32,836 bases of DNA from an uncultured Pelagibacteraceae bacterium (GTDB lineage Bacteria; Pseudomonadota; Alphaproteobacteria; Pelagibacterales; Pelagibacteraceae), in contig CACBFJ010000004.1 of the NCBI GenBank assembly GCA_902538495.1, forward strand, positions 69,943 through 102,778. The letters run 5' to 3'. The notes under the pieces were generated by a model. The model had not been told where the DNA came from. It worked only from the letters and a program-made list of their open reading frames with translations, and did no database searches. This document shows, piece after piece, positions 7,236 to 16,332 of this stretch. A program made the position numbers and the translations under genes. Numbering within the stretch: position 1 is the stretch's first letter; the number at the start of each line of letters is the position of its first letter.

Positions 7236-8360
7236 CTATCTTTGATTTAATTGTAGAACTTTTCTGTGTTTATTACCTTTGTAGCTCGCCAATGGTCTAA
7301 TTAGTTTATTTGCAGCATGTTGTTCCATTATATGTGCTGACCATCCTGTAATTCTGGAAATCACAAATATTGGTGTAAAAAAATCTGTGTCAAAACCCAT
7401 TAAATGATACGTAGGTCCAGTGGGATAATCTACATTAGGATGTATGTTTTTTTTATCAATCATAACTTTTTCAATAATATCGTAAATTTTTTCAAATTTT
7501 TTATCTTTTTTGATCTTCGCTACTTTAGCAAAATATTTCCTCATGGTAGGAACTCTCGAGTCACCAGATTTATAAACTCTATGACCAAAACCCATTACAA
7601 CTTCCTTTTTCGCGAGTGCATCGTTTATCCAATTTAATGCATTTTTAGGACTTTTTATTTTATTCATCATATGCATGACTTCTTCATTAGCTCCACCATG
7701 AAGAGGACCTTTTAAACTTGCTATTGCACCAGTTATAGCTCCGTGAATATCAGACAAACTACTTGTGATAGTCCTTGCCGTAAATGTTGAAACATTGAAA
7801 CTGTGTTCAGCATATAAAATTAAAGACACATCAAAAGCTTTTACAATTTCTTTTTGAGGAACTTTTCCAAAGCACATATGAAAAAAATTCTCAGACATGT
7901 TTAAATTTTTTTTAGGTTTGATTATACTTTTACCTTTTCTTATTCTGTAAAACGCAGCTAAAGCAGTTGGTGTTTTCGCTAAAATTCTAACTGCTTTTCT
8001 CATATTTGCTTCAGGTGAAGAGTCTGATGTCTCTTTATCTTCTAAACCCATGATGCTGACTGCAGTTCTAGCTACATCCATTGGATGGGATTTTTTAGGC
8101 ATTTTTTTAATGAATGAGTATAGATCTTTTGAGAGATTTCTATTATTTCTCTCTTCTTTTTCAAATTTTCTTAATTCTATTGAGTTCGGTAAATCTTTAT
8201 TCAAAATTAAATAGGCGACTTCTTCAAATTTACAATATTCACACAAATCTTGTGCTGCATAACCTCTATAGGTAAGAGAATTTATCTCAGGCATAACTTT
8301 TGAAACTTCTGTTTCGTCAACAACTATTCCAAGTAAGCCTTTTTTTATGTCATCACTCAT
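7236..8360 (-). CDS. prpC: 2-methylcitrate synthase/citrate synthase
   Basis: A 374-residue citrate synthase-fold enzyme condensing propionyl-CoA (or acetyl-CoA) with oxaloacetate. Catalytic segments visible are PLHGGANEEVM (His), GFGHRVYKSGDSR (His) and NVDYPTGPTYHLMGF (Asp), plus FTPIFVISRITGWSAHIMEQ. Length and the GDSR after GHRVYK fit the short 2-methylcitrate synthase group rather than the ~430-residue NADH-regulated citrate synthase. It is the last gene of a prpD-prpB-prpC cluster, sharing one base with prpB (stop/start overlap), which strongly supports the methylcitrate role. Some citrate synthase activity is possible, as in relatives. Confidence 0.9.
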   Translation of the reverse strand: MSDDIKKGLLGIVVDETEVSKVMPEINSLTYRGYAAQDLCEYCKFEEVAYLILNKDLPNSIELRKFEKEERNNRNLSKDLYSFIKKMPKKSHPMDVARTAVSIMGLEDKETSDSSPEANMRKAVRILAKTPTALAAFYRIRKGKSIIKPKKNLNMSENFFHMCFGKVPQKEIVKAFDVSLILYAEHSFNVSTFTARTITSSLSDIHGAITGAIASLKGPLHGGANEEVMHMMNKIKSPKNALNWINDALAKKEVVMGFGHRVYKSGDSRVPTMRKYFAKVAKIKKDKKFEKIYDIIEKVMIDKKNIHPNVDYPTGPTYHLMGFDTDFFTPIFVISRITGWSAHIMEQHAANKLIRPLASYKGNKHRKVLQLNQR

Positions 8361-9256
8361 TATTCATGTCCATCTGTATTAAAATTATAAATAGTTTCGT
8401 CTAAACTATTATATTTTTCATAATCTACAAGCTCATATAGTCTTTTTCTAGTTTGCATCTTATCTATAATGTTGTTTTGGTGTCCATTTGCATAAATGTC
8501 TCTCAATCCATCTTCAACGTTTTTCATTGCTAATCTTTGAGTAGTGACTGGATAAATAACTATATTATAACCAAATTGTTCCAATTCTTTAAAATTGAAT
8601 AATTTGGTTTTTCCAAATTCTGTCATATTCGCTAATAAATAGCACGAGAGCTCTTTTCTCACTTTTTGAAAATCTTTTTCATCATGTAAAGCTTCTGGAA
8701 AAACAATTTCAGCTCCAGCATCGACATAAGCTTTGCATCTATCAATCATCTTATCTATTCCCTCTACACTTTTTGCATCTGACCTAGCTATAATTTTAAA
8801 ATTTTTGTCTTTTCTAGATGAAACACAATCTTTGATTTTTTTAACCATAGCGTCAGTAGAAATTAGCTCTTTATTATCCAGATGACCGCATCTTTTCCTT
8901 TCAATTTGATCTTCTATATGTACAGCCGTAATTCCAAATTCCTCAAAAGTTTCAATTGTTTCTTTACAAGATTTAAAACCTGTATCAATATCAACAATGG
9001 TCGGAAGATTTGTAACTCTAGATATTAAATATGATCTTGTACTTACATCTTGCAAGGTTGTTAATCCAATATCAGGGAAACCAAGATCATTGGCCATAAC
9101 ACCACCTGAAACATAAACTGCATCATACCCAATTTCCTCGATAAGTTTTGCTGTTAAAGGATTATAAGCACCAGGAACCCTTAAAATTCTATTTGATTTT
9201 AATTTCTTATCGAAATCCTCTCTTTTTTGATTTGGTTTTTTCTCAACAAAATGCAT
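8360..9256 (-). CDS. prpB: methylisocitrate lyase
   Basis: A 298-residue member of the PEP mutase/isocitrate lyase superfamily cleaving 2-methylisocitrate to pyruvate and succinate, the last step of the methylcitrate cycle. KRCGH at 121-125 provides the catalytic cysteine C123. IVDIDTGF (about 87-94) and HIEDQ (113-117) are Mg-binding positions, and SGGVMANDLGFPDIGLTT forms the substrate loop. The length matches PrpB and is far below isocitrate lyase AceA. It overlaps prpD and prpC by one base on each side, so all three are probably translated in concert. Confidence 0.93.
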   Translation of the reverse strand: MHFVEKKPNQKREDFDKKLKSNRILRVPGAYNPLTAKLIEEIGYDAVYVSGGVMANDLGFPDIGLTTLQDVSTRSYLISRVTNLPTIVDIDTGFKSCKETIETFEEFGITAVHIEDQIERKRCGHLDNKELISTDAMVKKIKDCVSSRKDKNFKIIARSDAKSVEGIDKMIDRCKAYVDAGAEIVFPEALHDEKDFQKVRKELSCYLLANMTEFGKTKLFNFKELEQFGYNIVIYPVTTQRLAMKNVEDGLRDIYANGHQNNIIDKMQTRKRLYELVDYEKYNSLDETIYNFNTDGHE

Positions 9257-10758
9257 TAAAAAATTCCTTTTTTTAAGTTTCTCTTAAGCTTATTTTTTTT
9301 CACTTCTATGTTCAATTTATCTAATTGACCTGATTTTAATTTTTTTAAATTCTGTACTACTTTTAAAAATCTATCGCTTTCTTTTTTAGTCAATAAATTT
9401 TCGGTTAAAGTTAAAAATTTATTTATGTAATTCTTTCTTTTAAAAGGTCGTGATCCATAAGGATGAGCATCAGCTATATCTTGTTGTTCCAAAATTTTTT
9501 TACCGTTTTTTAGAGTAATTACTACCTTTGCTCCAAAAGCTTTCTTCCTAGGATCTGGATTATGATATTTTTTAGTCCATTTTTTATCTTCATGGGTCTT
9601 TATAGATTTCCAAATTTTTATTGTACTTTTTTTCTTAGCCCTGGATTTAGTGTAAGATTTTATGTGGTGCCAGTTTCCATCCTCTAAAGCAACAGCAAAA
9701 ATATACATTATTGAATGATCTAAAGTTTCTCTACTTGCATTGGGGTCCATTTTTTGAGGATCATTTGCACCGGTCCCAATTACATAATGAGTATGATGAC
9801 TTGTATAAATATCGATTTTTCTTATTTGATTTAAATTTTGCACTTTCTTTTTTAACTTTTTTGCTAAATCAATTAATGCTTGTGACTGATATTCAGCTGA
9901 ATATTCTTTTGTGTAAGTTTCAAGTATTGCTTTTTTAGACTCACCTTTTTTGGGAAGTGGAACTTTATATAATGCTTTTTTGCCATCTAGGATTCTGGCG
10001 ATCACACTATCTTCACCTTCATAGATTGGACTTGGAGCACCTTCTCCCCGCATAACTCTGTCTACAGCTTCTATTGCTAGTTTACCAGCATGAGCTGGTG
10101 CGTAAGCTTTCCAACTGGATATCTCACCTTTTCTAGATTGCCTTGTAGAAATAGTTGTATGTAAAGCTTGTTGAACAGCCTGATAAATTGTTTCAGTATT
10201 TAATTTAAGCATCGATCCTATTCCTGCAGCAACACTAGGTCCTAAATGAGCAATGTGATCAACCTTGTGTTTATGCAAACATATTCCTTTAACTAAATTA
10301 ACTTGTACTTCATAAGCTGTAATAATTCCTCTTAGAAGATCTAATCCATTTTTTTTATTTTGTTGAGCTACACTTATTAATGGAGGAATATTATCACCAG
10401 GATGACTGTAATCTGCTGCTAAAAAAGTGTCGTGGAAATCAAGTTCTCTAACAGCTGTTCCATTAGACCATGCAGCCCACTCACAATCAAATTTAAATTT
10501 TTTGTTAACACCAAAGAGCGTGGCCCCATTTTTTCTTGAGTGTTTAAGAGCCATTTCTCTAGATGAGACAACAGGTTTTCTATTTAGTGATGCGATTGCA
10601 ACAGATGCATTGTCAATAATTCTGTTAATCACCATTTCTATAGCATCTTTATTCAATTTTGCATTATCACTAGCTATTTCAGCAATTTTCCAAGCAAGTT
10701 GTTTTTTTTTAGGTAAGTGAATTTTGGATGGATAAACTTTTACTTTATGTAATATCAA
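9256..10758 (-). CDS. prpD: 2-methylcitrate dehydratase (MmgE/PrpD family)
   Basis: A 500-residue MmgE/PrpD-family enzyme, here most likely the cofactor-independent dehydratase turning 2-methylcitrate into 2-methylaconitate. Typical segments are [13 protein letters not shown] (about residues 99-111), [45 protein letters not shown] and [13 protein letters not shown]. The start codon is probably TTG at 10758, because AGGAG lies 5 nt upstream and no ATG is well placed. It heads the prpDBC cluster and is 54 bp downstream of gph on the same strand, so co-transcription with gph is possible. The family also contains other dehydratases; the neighbours make PrpD likely. Confidence 0.88.
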   Translation of the reverse strand: MILHKVKVYPSKIHLPKKKQLAWKIAEIASDNAKLNKDAIEMVINRIIDNASVAIASLNRKPVVSSREMALKHSRKNGATLFGVNKKFKFDCEWAAWSNGTAVRELDFHDTFLAADYSHPGDNIPPLISVAQQNKKNGLDLLRGIITAYEVQVNLVKGICLHKHKVDHIAHLGPSVAAGIGSMLKLNTETIYQAVQQALHTTISTRQSRKGEISSWKAYAPAHAGKLAIEAVDRVMRGEGAPSPIYEGEDSVIARILDGKKALYKVPLPKKGESKKAILETYTKEYSAEYQSQALIDLAKKLKKKVQNLNQIRKIDIYTSHHTHYVIGTGANDPQKMDPNASRETLDHSIMYIFAVALEDGNWHHIKSYTKSRAKKKSTIKIWKSIKTHEDKKWTKKYHNPDPRKKAFGAKVVITLKNGKKILEQQDIADAHPYGSRPFKRKNYINKFLTLTENLLTKKESDRFLKVVQNLKKLKSGQLDKLNIEVKKNKLKRNLKKGIF

Positions 10759-10763
10759 AATAA

Positions 10764-10768
10764 CTCCT
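10764..10768 (-). promoter_or_regulatory. ribosome-binding site selecting a TTG start for prpD
   Basis: AGGAG on the minus strand lies 5 nt before the TTG at 10758-10756. It is one of the few strong Shine-Dalgarno sequences in the window and supports the non-ATG start. Confidence 0.6.
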
Positions 10769-10812
10769 AGGTATCGGAACTGTTTGTAATAGTTAAAAAA
10801 AAATAATCAATA

Positions 10813-11496
10813 TTAAAGATATTTAGATACTATTTTTTCTATACCCACAAAGTCTTTTACTAAGTGATTGTGGTAAATTTCAGTAATATTTTTTTCTGTA
10901 TATCCATCTTCGAGTAAAATAACTGGGATACCTGCACTTTTTGCAGCATTAGCATCTGTTTCACTGTCGCCAATCATAAGTGTTTTTTTAATATCACCAT
11001 CTAAAATTTCTATAACCGATGTTAAGTGTCTTGGATCAGGCTTACAATAATCAAATGTATTGTGTCCGGCAACATATTCAAAAAAATTGTAAATACCAAT
11101 TTTCTTTAAAAGATCGATAGCTAAGTGCTCTTGTTTATTGGTACAAACCGCCATAGAAATATCATTTTTTTTTGACCATAGTAAAAATTCTCTTACTCCG
11201 TTGATTAATGTGCTTTCATTGACAATGTTTTTTCCATAAAAATCTACAAAATCTTTTACCATTTCTTTTTTAATTTTATCATCTTGAACTTTTCCAAATT
11301 CTTTTTTAGCTTGCCCCCAAATTGATCGTCCAAGCATTGCACCAGCTCCTTGTCCAACAAGATTTCTAATTTCCTCAGTTGATTTTGTTGGGTAACCAAA
11401 TTTTTTCATAACGTGATTATGAGCACGCATAAGATCTGGCGCTGTATCTACTAAGGTTCCATCTAAATCAAATAAAATTGTAAATTTTTGCTTCAT
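10813..11496 (-). CDS. gph: HAD-family phosphoglycolate phosphatase
   Basis: A 227-residue HAD subfamily IA hydrolase. Motif I FDLDGTLVDTAPD holds the nucleophile and general acid aspartates, motif II is VCTNKQ, motif III is the lysine in YCKPDP, and motif IV is MIGDSETDANAA. The cap helices and overall length match phosphoglycolate phosphatase Gph, which removes 2-phosphoglycolate formed during DNA repair or oxygenation reactions. Related phosphatases with other substrates share these motifs, so specificity is an inference. It is divergent from glmU across 71 bp and lies upstream of the prp genes on the same strand. Confidence 0.83.
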   Translation of the reverse strand: MKQKFTILFDLDGTLVDTAPDLMRAHNHVMKKFGYPTKSTEEIRNLVGQGAGAMLGRSIWGQAKKEFGKVQDDKIKKEMVKDFVDFYGKNIVNESTLINGVREFLLWSKKNDISMAVCTNKQEHLAIDLLKKIGIYNFFEYVAGHNTFDYCKPDPRHLTSVIEILDGDIKKTLMIGDSETDANAAKSAGIPVILLEDGYTEKNITEIYHNHLVKDFVGIEKIVSKYL

Positions 11497-11522
11497 ATTT
11501 AAAAGTATTTTTAAGAAATATT

Positions 11523-11551
11523 TTGTGAATTAAGAAACATATATACATAAT
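11523..11551 (+). promoter_or_regulatory. promoter of the glmU-glmS operon
   Basis: TTGTGA (11523-11528) and CATAAT (11546-11551) are separated by 17 bp, placing the transcription start near 11558 and the glmU ATG at 11568. It is the best sigma70-like match in the divergent gph/glmU region, though the region is very AT-rich. Confidence 0.4.
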
Positions 11552-11567
11552 ATAAAGAATTTAAAAG

Positions 11568-12191
11568 ATGAAACAGTCTAATTTAAAAAATTCTCAAATT
11601 AATTTAAGAAACAAGTTTTTAAAATCAGGTGTGAAAATGATTGGTCCTGAAACAATCTTTTTTTCCAATGATACACAAATAGGAAAAAATGTAATAATCG
11701 AGCCTTATGTTGTGATTGGTTCTAAAGTTAAAATTGGAAATAATGTTGTGATTAAATCTTTTTCCCATCTTGAGTCGTGTCAAATTGAGAATAAAGTTGA
11801 AATTGGACCATATGCAAGAATAAGACCTAATACAATTTTAAAAGAGGGATCAAAAGTCGGAAATTTTGTTGAAGTTAAGAAAAGTGTAATCGGTAAAAAG
11901 TCAAAGGTAAATCATTTAACATATATTGGTGATAGCAAAATAGGTAAATCTGTGAATGTTGGTGCAGGAACTATCACGTGTAATTATGATGGAAAAAAAA
12001 AATACGTAACAAATATAAAAGATAAAGTATTTATAGGTTCAAATTCATCTCTAGTAGCCCCAATAACTCTTGGCGAAGGTAGTACAATCGGAGCTGGATC
12101 TGTTATAACAAGCAATGTAAAAAAAAAATCTTTGGCTGTAACAAGAAGTGAACAAAAAGAAATCAAAAATTATAAAACCAGAAAAAAATAA
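11568..12191 (+). CDS. glmU: GlmU acetyltransferase domain only
   Basis: A 207-residue left-handed beta-helix acetyltransferase equivalent to the C-terminal half of GlmU, which acetylates glucosamine 1-phosphate with acetyl-CoA. The N-terminus (SGVKMIGPETIFF) aligns with the linker region around residue 230 of full-length GlmU. Downstream, GPYARIRPNTILKEG, VGNFVEVKK, NHLTYIGD (catalytic His H116) and GAGTITCNYDGKKK (N139, Y140) are conserved, with the imperfect hexapeptide repeats of the helix. The N-terminal uridylyltransferase domain (GTRM-type motif) is absent and not encoded upstream, where the opposite strand carries gph. The stop overlaps the glmS start by one base, supporting a joint role in UDP-GlcNAc supply. 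Confidence 0.87.
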   Translation: MKQSNLKNSQINLRNKFLKSGVKMIGPETIFFSNDTQIGKNVIIEPYVVIGSKVKIGNNVVIKSFSHLESCQIENKVEIGPYARIRPNTILKEGSKVGNFVEVKKSVIGKKSKVNHLTYIGDSKIGKSVNVGAGTITCNYDGKKKYVTNIKDKVFIGSNSSLVAPITLGEGSTIGAGSVITSNVKKKSLAVTRSEQKEIKNYKTRKK

Positions 12192-14012
12192 TGTGTGGAA
12201 TTATTGGAATTAATAGTTACAAGCCAGTATCATCAGCGATAATTAATTCTTTAAAAAAATTAGAGTATAGGGGTTACGATTCAGCGGGAATTGCCACTTT
12301 ATCAAGCGGTTCGATTAATGAGATTAAATCTGAAGGCAGAGTAGATAATTTAGAAAAAAATTTACTTGTCCAAAAGATGGAGGGAACTATAGGCATTGGT
12401 CATGTTAGATGGGCAACTCATGGAATACCTAGCAGCTTGAATGCTCATCCGCATTCTTCCCAAAACGTTTCAGTGGTACATAATGGCATCATCGAAAATT
12501 CAACTATTTTAAAAAAATTTTTAATTGGCAAAGGACATAAATTTAAATCCCAAACAGATACAGAGGTTATAGTTCATTTAATAACTGAGCATTTAAAATC
12601 AGATAATATAATAAACTCTATAAAAAAAACTTTAAAATTACTTCATGGGAGTTTTGCTTTAGGAATTATCTTTAAAGATCAACCAGATTTAATTATAGGT
12701 GCTAGAAGGGGCTCACCTTTAGCTGTTGGTTATGGTCCAAATGAAAACTATTTAGGTTCAGACTCTTATGCTTTGAAATCAATGACAAACAAAATTACTT
12801 ATCTAAATGATGGTGAATTTTGTGTGATTAAAAAAGATTTAGTGGAATTTTTTGATGAGAAGGGAAAAAAAATAAATAAAAAAGTTTTAGAGTTATCTAG
12901 TGAAAATCAAAAATATGACAAAGGTGACTACAAACATTTTATGGCAAAAGAAATAGACGAACAACCAATGTCAATAAAGAATGGTATTAAAGAATATTTA
13001 GATACTGCAAATGATGACATTAATATATTTAATTTTCCATGGAAGGTTGAAGATATTTCTTCAGTAATATTGATAGGATGTGGTACCGCATATCATTCGT
13101 GTTTAATGGCCAAATATTGGTTTGAGGAATTAACTTCTTTAGATGTAGGTGTAGATATAGCTTCAGAATTTAGGTACAGGAAAAATAGATTTAAAAAAGA
13201 TAGTTTATACATTTTTGTATCACAATCAGGTGAAACTGCTGATACTTATGCTGCTTTAGATTTGTGTAATAAAAATGGCATGAAAACTTGTGGTGTTGTA
13301 AATGTAATCGAAAGCTCAATTGCAAGAGATTCTAAATTTGTTTTACCAATACACTGTGGTACTGAGATAGGTGTTGCTTCAACAAAAGCTTTCTTAGGTC
13401 AGATGCTGATATTATACATTCTTTCTTTAAAACTTGGATTAATCAGAGGAGATATTAATAAAAAAAAGTTTTCAAAAAAATTAAAAGATTTAAAATTTTT
13501 ACCTGAATTAATTAGTAAGACTTTACTTATTGACAATAAAATTCAAACTACTGCAAGTTCTTTTATTGAGGCTAAAGGTTCAATGTTTTTGGGTCGAGGA
13601 TTTTCATACCCTATTGCTTTGGAAGGAGCTTTAAAATTAAAAGAATTATCTTATGTCCATGCTGAAGGTTACCCAGCTGGTGAGATGAAACACGGACCAT
13701 TAGCATTGATAGAAAAAGGTATGCCAGTCGTTGTGTTGGCCCCAAGAGATAATTATTACAAAAAAACTATATCGAATATGCAGGAGGTAATAGCTAGAGG
13801 AGCTAAAGTTTTACTGATTACCAATAAAAGTAAAGATGAAGTTTTTTCAGAAAATATCTGGGAAACTATCGAAGTTGAAAGTACAAATGAGGACCTTTTA
13901 CCATTTCTTTTTAACAATACCTTTACAAAAATTGGCTTATTATTCAGCTTTAAAAAAAGGTTATGATATTGACAAGCCAAGAAATTTAGCCAAATCGGTT
14001 ACAGTTGAATAA
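12191..14012 (+). CDS. glmS: glucosamine-6-phosphate synthase, frameshifted near the 3' end
   Basis: GlmS makes glucosamine 6-phosphate from fructose 6-phosphate and glutamine. The glutaminase domain starts MCGIIG with Cys2 as nucleophile and includes [10 protein letters not shown] and HVRWATHG. The two SIS domains carry [10 protein letters not shown] and SQSGETADT. As given, the frame runs to a stop at 13966 with an unrelated end after LLPFL. Reading one base on after 13909 restores [17 protein letters not shown] and finally [12 protein letters not shown], the family C-terminus, with a stop at 14010-14012 (606 residues, close to E. coli's 609). One extra T in the T5 run 13908-13912 explains this. 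The C-tail closes the active site, so the unshifted product should be impaired. Sequencing error is the simplest cause. Confidence 0.93.
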
Positions 14013-14015
14013 GTT

Positions 14016-14843
14016 GTGCAAAAAATTACATTTAAAAACAATGTAGATTTTTGGCAAATTGCTAGTTTTGCTAATACAAGAAAAATTCATGATTTTATTT
14101 TGCTTGAACAAGCTTTTAATCAAAATGCACTAAAAGAAAAGAATAAAGGATTTCTTAAAAAATTTATTGATTATTTTAAAGAGTGTAAAAATATAAAATC
14201 CCAATTATACCAAGATGTTTTTGCTTCATTCATAATCAGCAATAAGTTTGAAAAAACATTTTTAGAATTTGGAGCAACAGATGGCTTGGAATTTTCAAAT
14301 TCATTCATGTTAGAAAACTTATTAGGTTGGAAAGGAGTTTTATCTGAACCAAGTTCTCAATGGCACAACTTGTTAAAAAAAAATAGAGCAAACACAAAAA
14401 TTATTACCAAATGTATTTGGTCTGAGACTGGAAAAACCTTAGATTTTTTTATGTCAGATGAGGGTATTTATTCTACTTTAAATGATTTTGTTGATAATGA
14501 TAAGAATTCTATGCCAGGAAATACTGAAGCAAGAAAGAAAGCTGGTAAAGTAATAGCAGTAGAAACAATTTCACTTAATGATGTAATTAAAGAATATTTT
14601 GGCAATACATCTCCTTCATATATTTCAATTGATACTGAAGGCTCAGAATTTAAAATTTTAGAAACTTTTAATTTTAAGACCTATAGGCCAAAAGTATTTA
14701 CGATAGAGCATAATTTTACTGAATTACAAAATAAAATAGATGAATTGATGAGTTCAAATGGTTATGAGAGGGTTTTTAGAGAGTTAACAAGATTTGATGC
14801 ATGGTATGTATCTAGTGAGACATTAAACGAATTAGGTTTTTAA
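14016..14843 (+). CDS. FkbM family methyltransferase
   Basis: A 275-residue protein whose C-terminal two-thirds is an FkbM-type SAM methyltransferase: SQLYQDVFASFI leads into FLEFGATDGLEFSNSF (SAM-binding motif I), GWKGVLSEPSSQW supplies the acidic ribose contact, and SPSYISIDTEGSEFKILETF matches the characteristic D-T-E-G-x-E-x-x-I-L block. FkbM proteins O-methylate sugars and other small substrates and are frequent in surface-glycan loci; the substrate here is unknown. The start is GTG at 14016, three bases after the restored glmS stop, with no Shine-Dalgarno sequence, which suggests translational coupling to glmS. The N-terminal 60 residues match no domain I recognise. Confidence 0.82.
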   Translation: MQKITFKNNVDFWQIASFANTRKIHDFILLEQAFNQNALKEKNKGFLKKFIDYFKECKNIKSQLYQDVFASFIISNKFEKTFLEFGATDGLEFSNSFMLENLLGWKGVLSEPSSQWHNLLKKNRANTKIITKCIWSETGKTLDFFMSDEGIYSTLNDFVDNDKNSMPGNTEARKKAGKVIAVETISLNDVIKEYFGNTSPSYISIDTEGSEFKILETFNFKTYRPKVFTIEHNFTELQNKIDELMSSNGYERVFRELTRFDAWYVSSETLNELGF

Positions 14844-14913
14844 CAACATTTTATGGGCTTTAATTCCGAGTTGATTACTGATTAAACTCTGATACAACAA
14901 TCGCAGGTTGAAC

Positions 14914-16293
14914 ATGAAAAATTGGAAAATAAATAGTTGGAGAAAGTTTCCGGTAAAACACATTCCTGAATATTCAGATAAAAAAGAATTAGAACAAGTA
15001 TTAGGAAAAATTAAAAACTTTCCACCACTCGTTTTTGCTGGGGAGACAAGACACTTAAAGCAACAACTAGCTGAAGTTGTAGATGGTAAAGCTTTTTTAC
15101 TTCAGGGAGGAGACTGTGCAGAGAGTTTTGCAGAATTTAATCCAGATAATATTAGAGATACATTTAAACTAATTTTGCAAATGTCATTGGTTTTAACCTA
15201 TTCAGCATCACTACCAGTGATAAAGCTTGGAAGAATTGCAGGTCAGTTTGCTAAACCAAGAAGTGCACCAACTGAAAAACAGGGAAATTTAGAACTTCCT
15301 AGCTACTTGGGTGATAATGTAAATGGTATTGAATTTAATAAAAAAGCTAGAGAGCACGATCCAAAAAGACTTTTTAGAGCTTACTCACAATCTGCATCAA
15401 CTTTAAATTTATTAAGGGCATTTTCAAAAGGAGGTTTCGCAGACTTAAATAAAGTTCACTTGTGGAATTTAGACTATATCAAAAAAAGCCCTCAAGCTAA
15501 AAAATTTAAAGATCTTGAGGATAAGATTGCTGATGCATTAGCATTTATGTCAGCATGCGGAATTACTTCAGACTTTAATAACAGATTATATACAGTTAAT
15601 TTTTGGACATCACATGAGGCATTACATCTACCTTTTGAGGAAAGCATGACAAGAATTGATTCTACAACTGGAGAATACCATGATACATCTGCTCATTTTG
15701 TATGGATTGGTGATAGAACTCGACAGTTAGATGGGGGTCATGTTGAATTTTGCAGAGGTATAGAAAATCCAATAGGAATAAAATGTGGGCCTACAAGTAA
15801 ACCAGAGGAAATAGTAAAAATTTGCAATTTAATAAATTCAAAAAATGAAAAAGGCAAAATTACACTTATCTCAAGATTTGGACACGACTCAGTTGAAAAA
15901 TTTTTACCAAAACTCGTAAGAACCATTAAGAAAGAAGGTTTGAACGTCATTTGGTCTTGTGATCCTATGCATGGAAATACGATTAAATCTACAACTGGGT
16001 TTAAAACTAGACCATTCAACAGAGTCTTAAAAGAAGTAAGAGATGTATTTGCAGTTCACCAAAGTGAGGGTTCATACGCAGGAGGCCTACATATTGAAAT
16101 GACAGGTCAAAATGTGACAGAATGCACTGGTGGTGCAAGAAAAATTTCTGATGCCGATTTATCAAGTAGATATCACACCCATTGTGATCCTCGGCTTAAT
16201 GCAGATCAAGCTTTAGAATTAGCATTTTTAATATCAGATGAGATTAAAAAGAATAGCAGCTATTCGAAAAATTCTATTCAAGAGGCATCTTGA
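14914..16293 (+). CDS. aroG: class II 3-deoxy-7-phosphoheptulonate (DAHP) synthase
   Basis: A 459-residue class II (plant/AroH-type) DAHP synthase, the first enzyme of the shikimate pathway, joining PEP and erythrose 4-phosphate. Conserved blocks are PPLVFAGETRHL, FLLQGGDCAESF (metal-ligand Cys), IKLGRIAGQFAKPRSAPTE, LDGGHVEFCRGIENPIG, SRFGHDSVEKFLP, WSCDPMHGNT and GGLHIEMTGQNVTEC. Full length for the class. ATG at 14914 (preceded by CAGG) is preferred to an in-frame TTG at 14908. Class II enzymes are often feedback-regulated by partner proteins such as chorismate mutase, but none is nearby. The symbol aroG follows common usage for this class and is not specific. Confidence 0.93.
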   Translation: MKNWKINSWRKFPVKHIPEYSDKKELEQVLGKIKNFPPLVFAGETRHLKQQLAEVVDGKAFLLQGGDCAESFAEFNPDNIRDTFKLILQMSLVLTYSASLPVIKLGRIAGQFAKPRSAPTEKQGNLELPSYLGDNVNGIEFNKKAREHDPKRLFRAYSQSASTLNLLRAFSKGGFADLNKVHLWNLDYIKKSPQAKKFKDLEDKIADALAFMSACGITSDFNNRLYTVNFWTSHEALHLPFEESMTRIDSTTGEYHDTSAHFVWIGDRTRQLDGGHVEFCRGIENPIGIKCGPTSKPEEIVKICNLINSKNEKGKITLISRFGHDSVEKFLPKLVRTIKKEGLNVIWSCDPMHGNTIKSTTGFKTRPFNRVLKEVRDVFAVHQSEGSYAGGLHIEMTGQNVTECTGGARKISDADLSSRYHTHCDPRLNADQALELAFLISDEIKKNSSYSKNSIQEAS

Positions 16294-16332
16294 TCTATTG
16301 CTTTAAGTTGCAAGATTGCTAAATATGATCTG

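Noticed and set aside
10785-10810. Possible prpD promoter TTGATT...TATTAC on the minus strand
   Set aside because: The spacer is only 13 bp, too short for a sigma70 promoter.
14868-14889. GAGTT/AACTC inverted repeat before the DAHP synthase gene
   Set aside because: Only five pairs with a 12-nt AT-rich loop and no T-run; too weak to call a terminator or attenuator.
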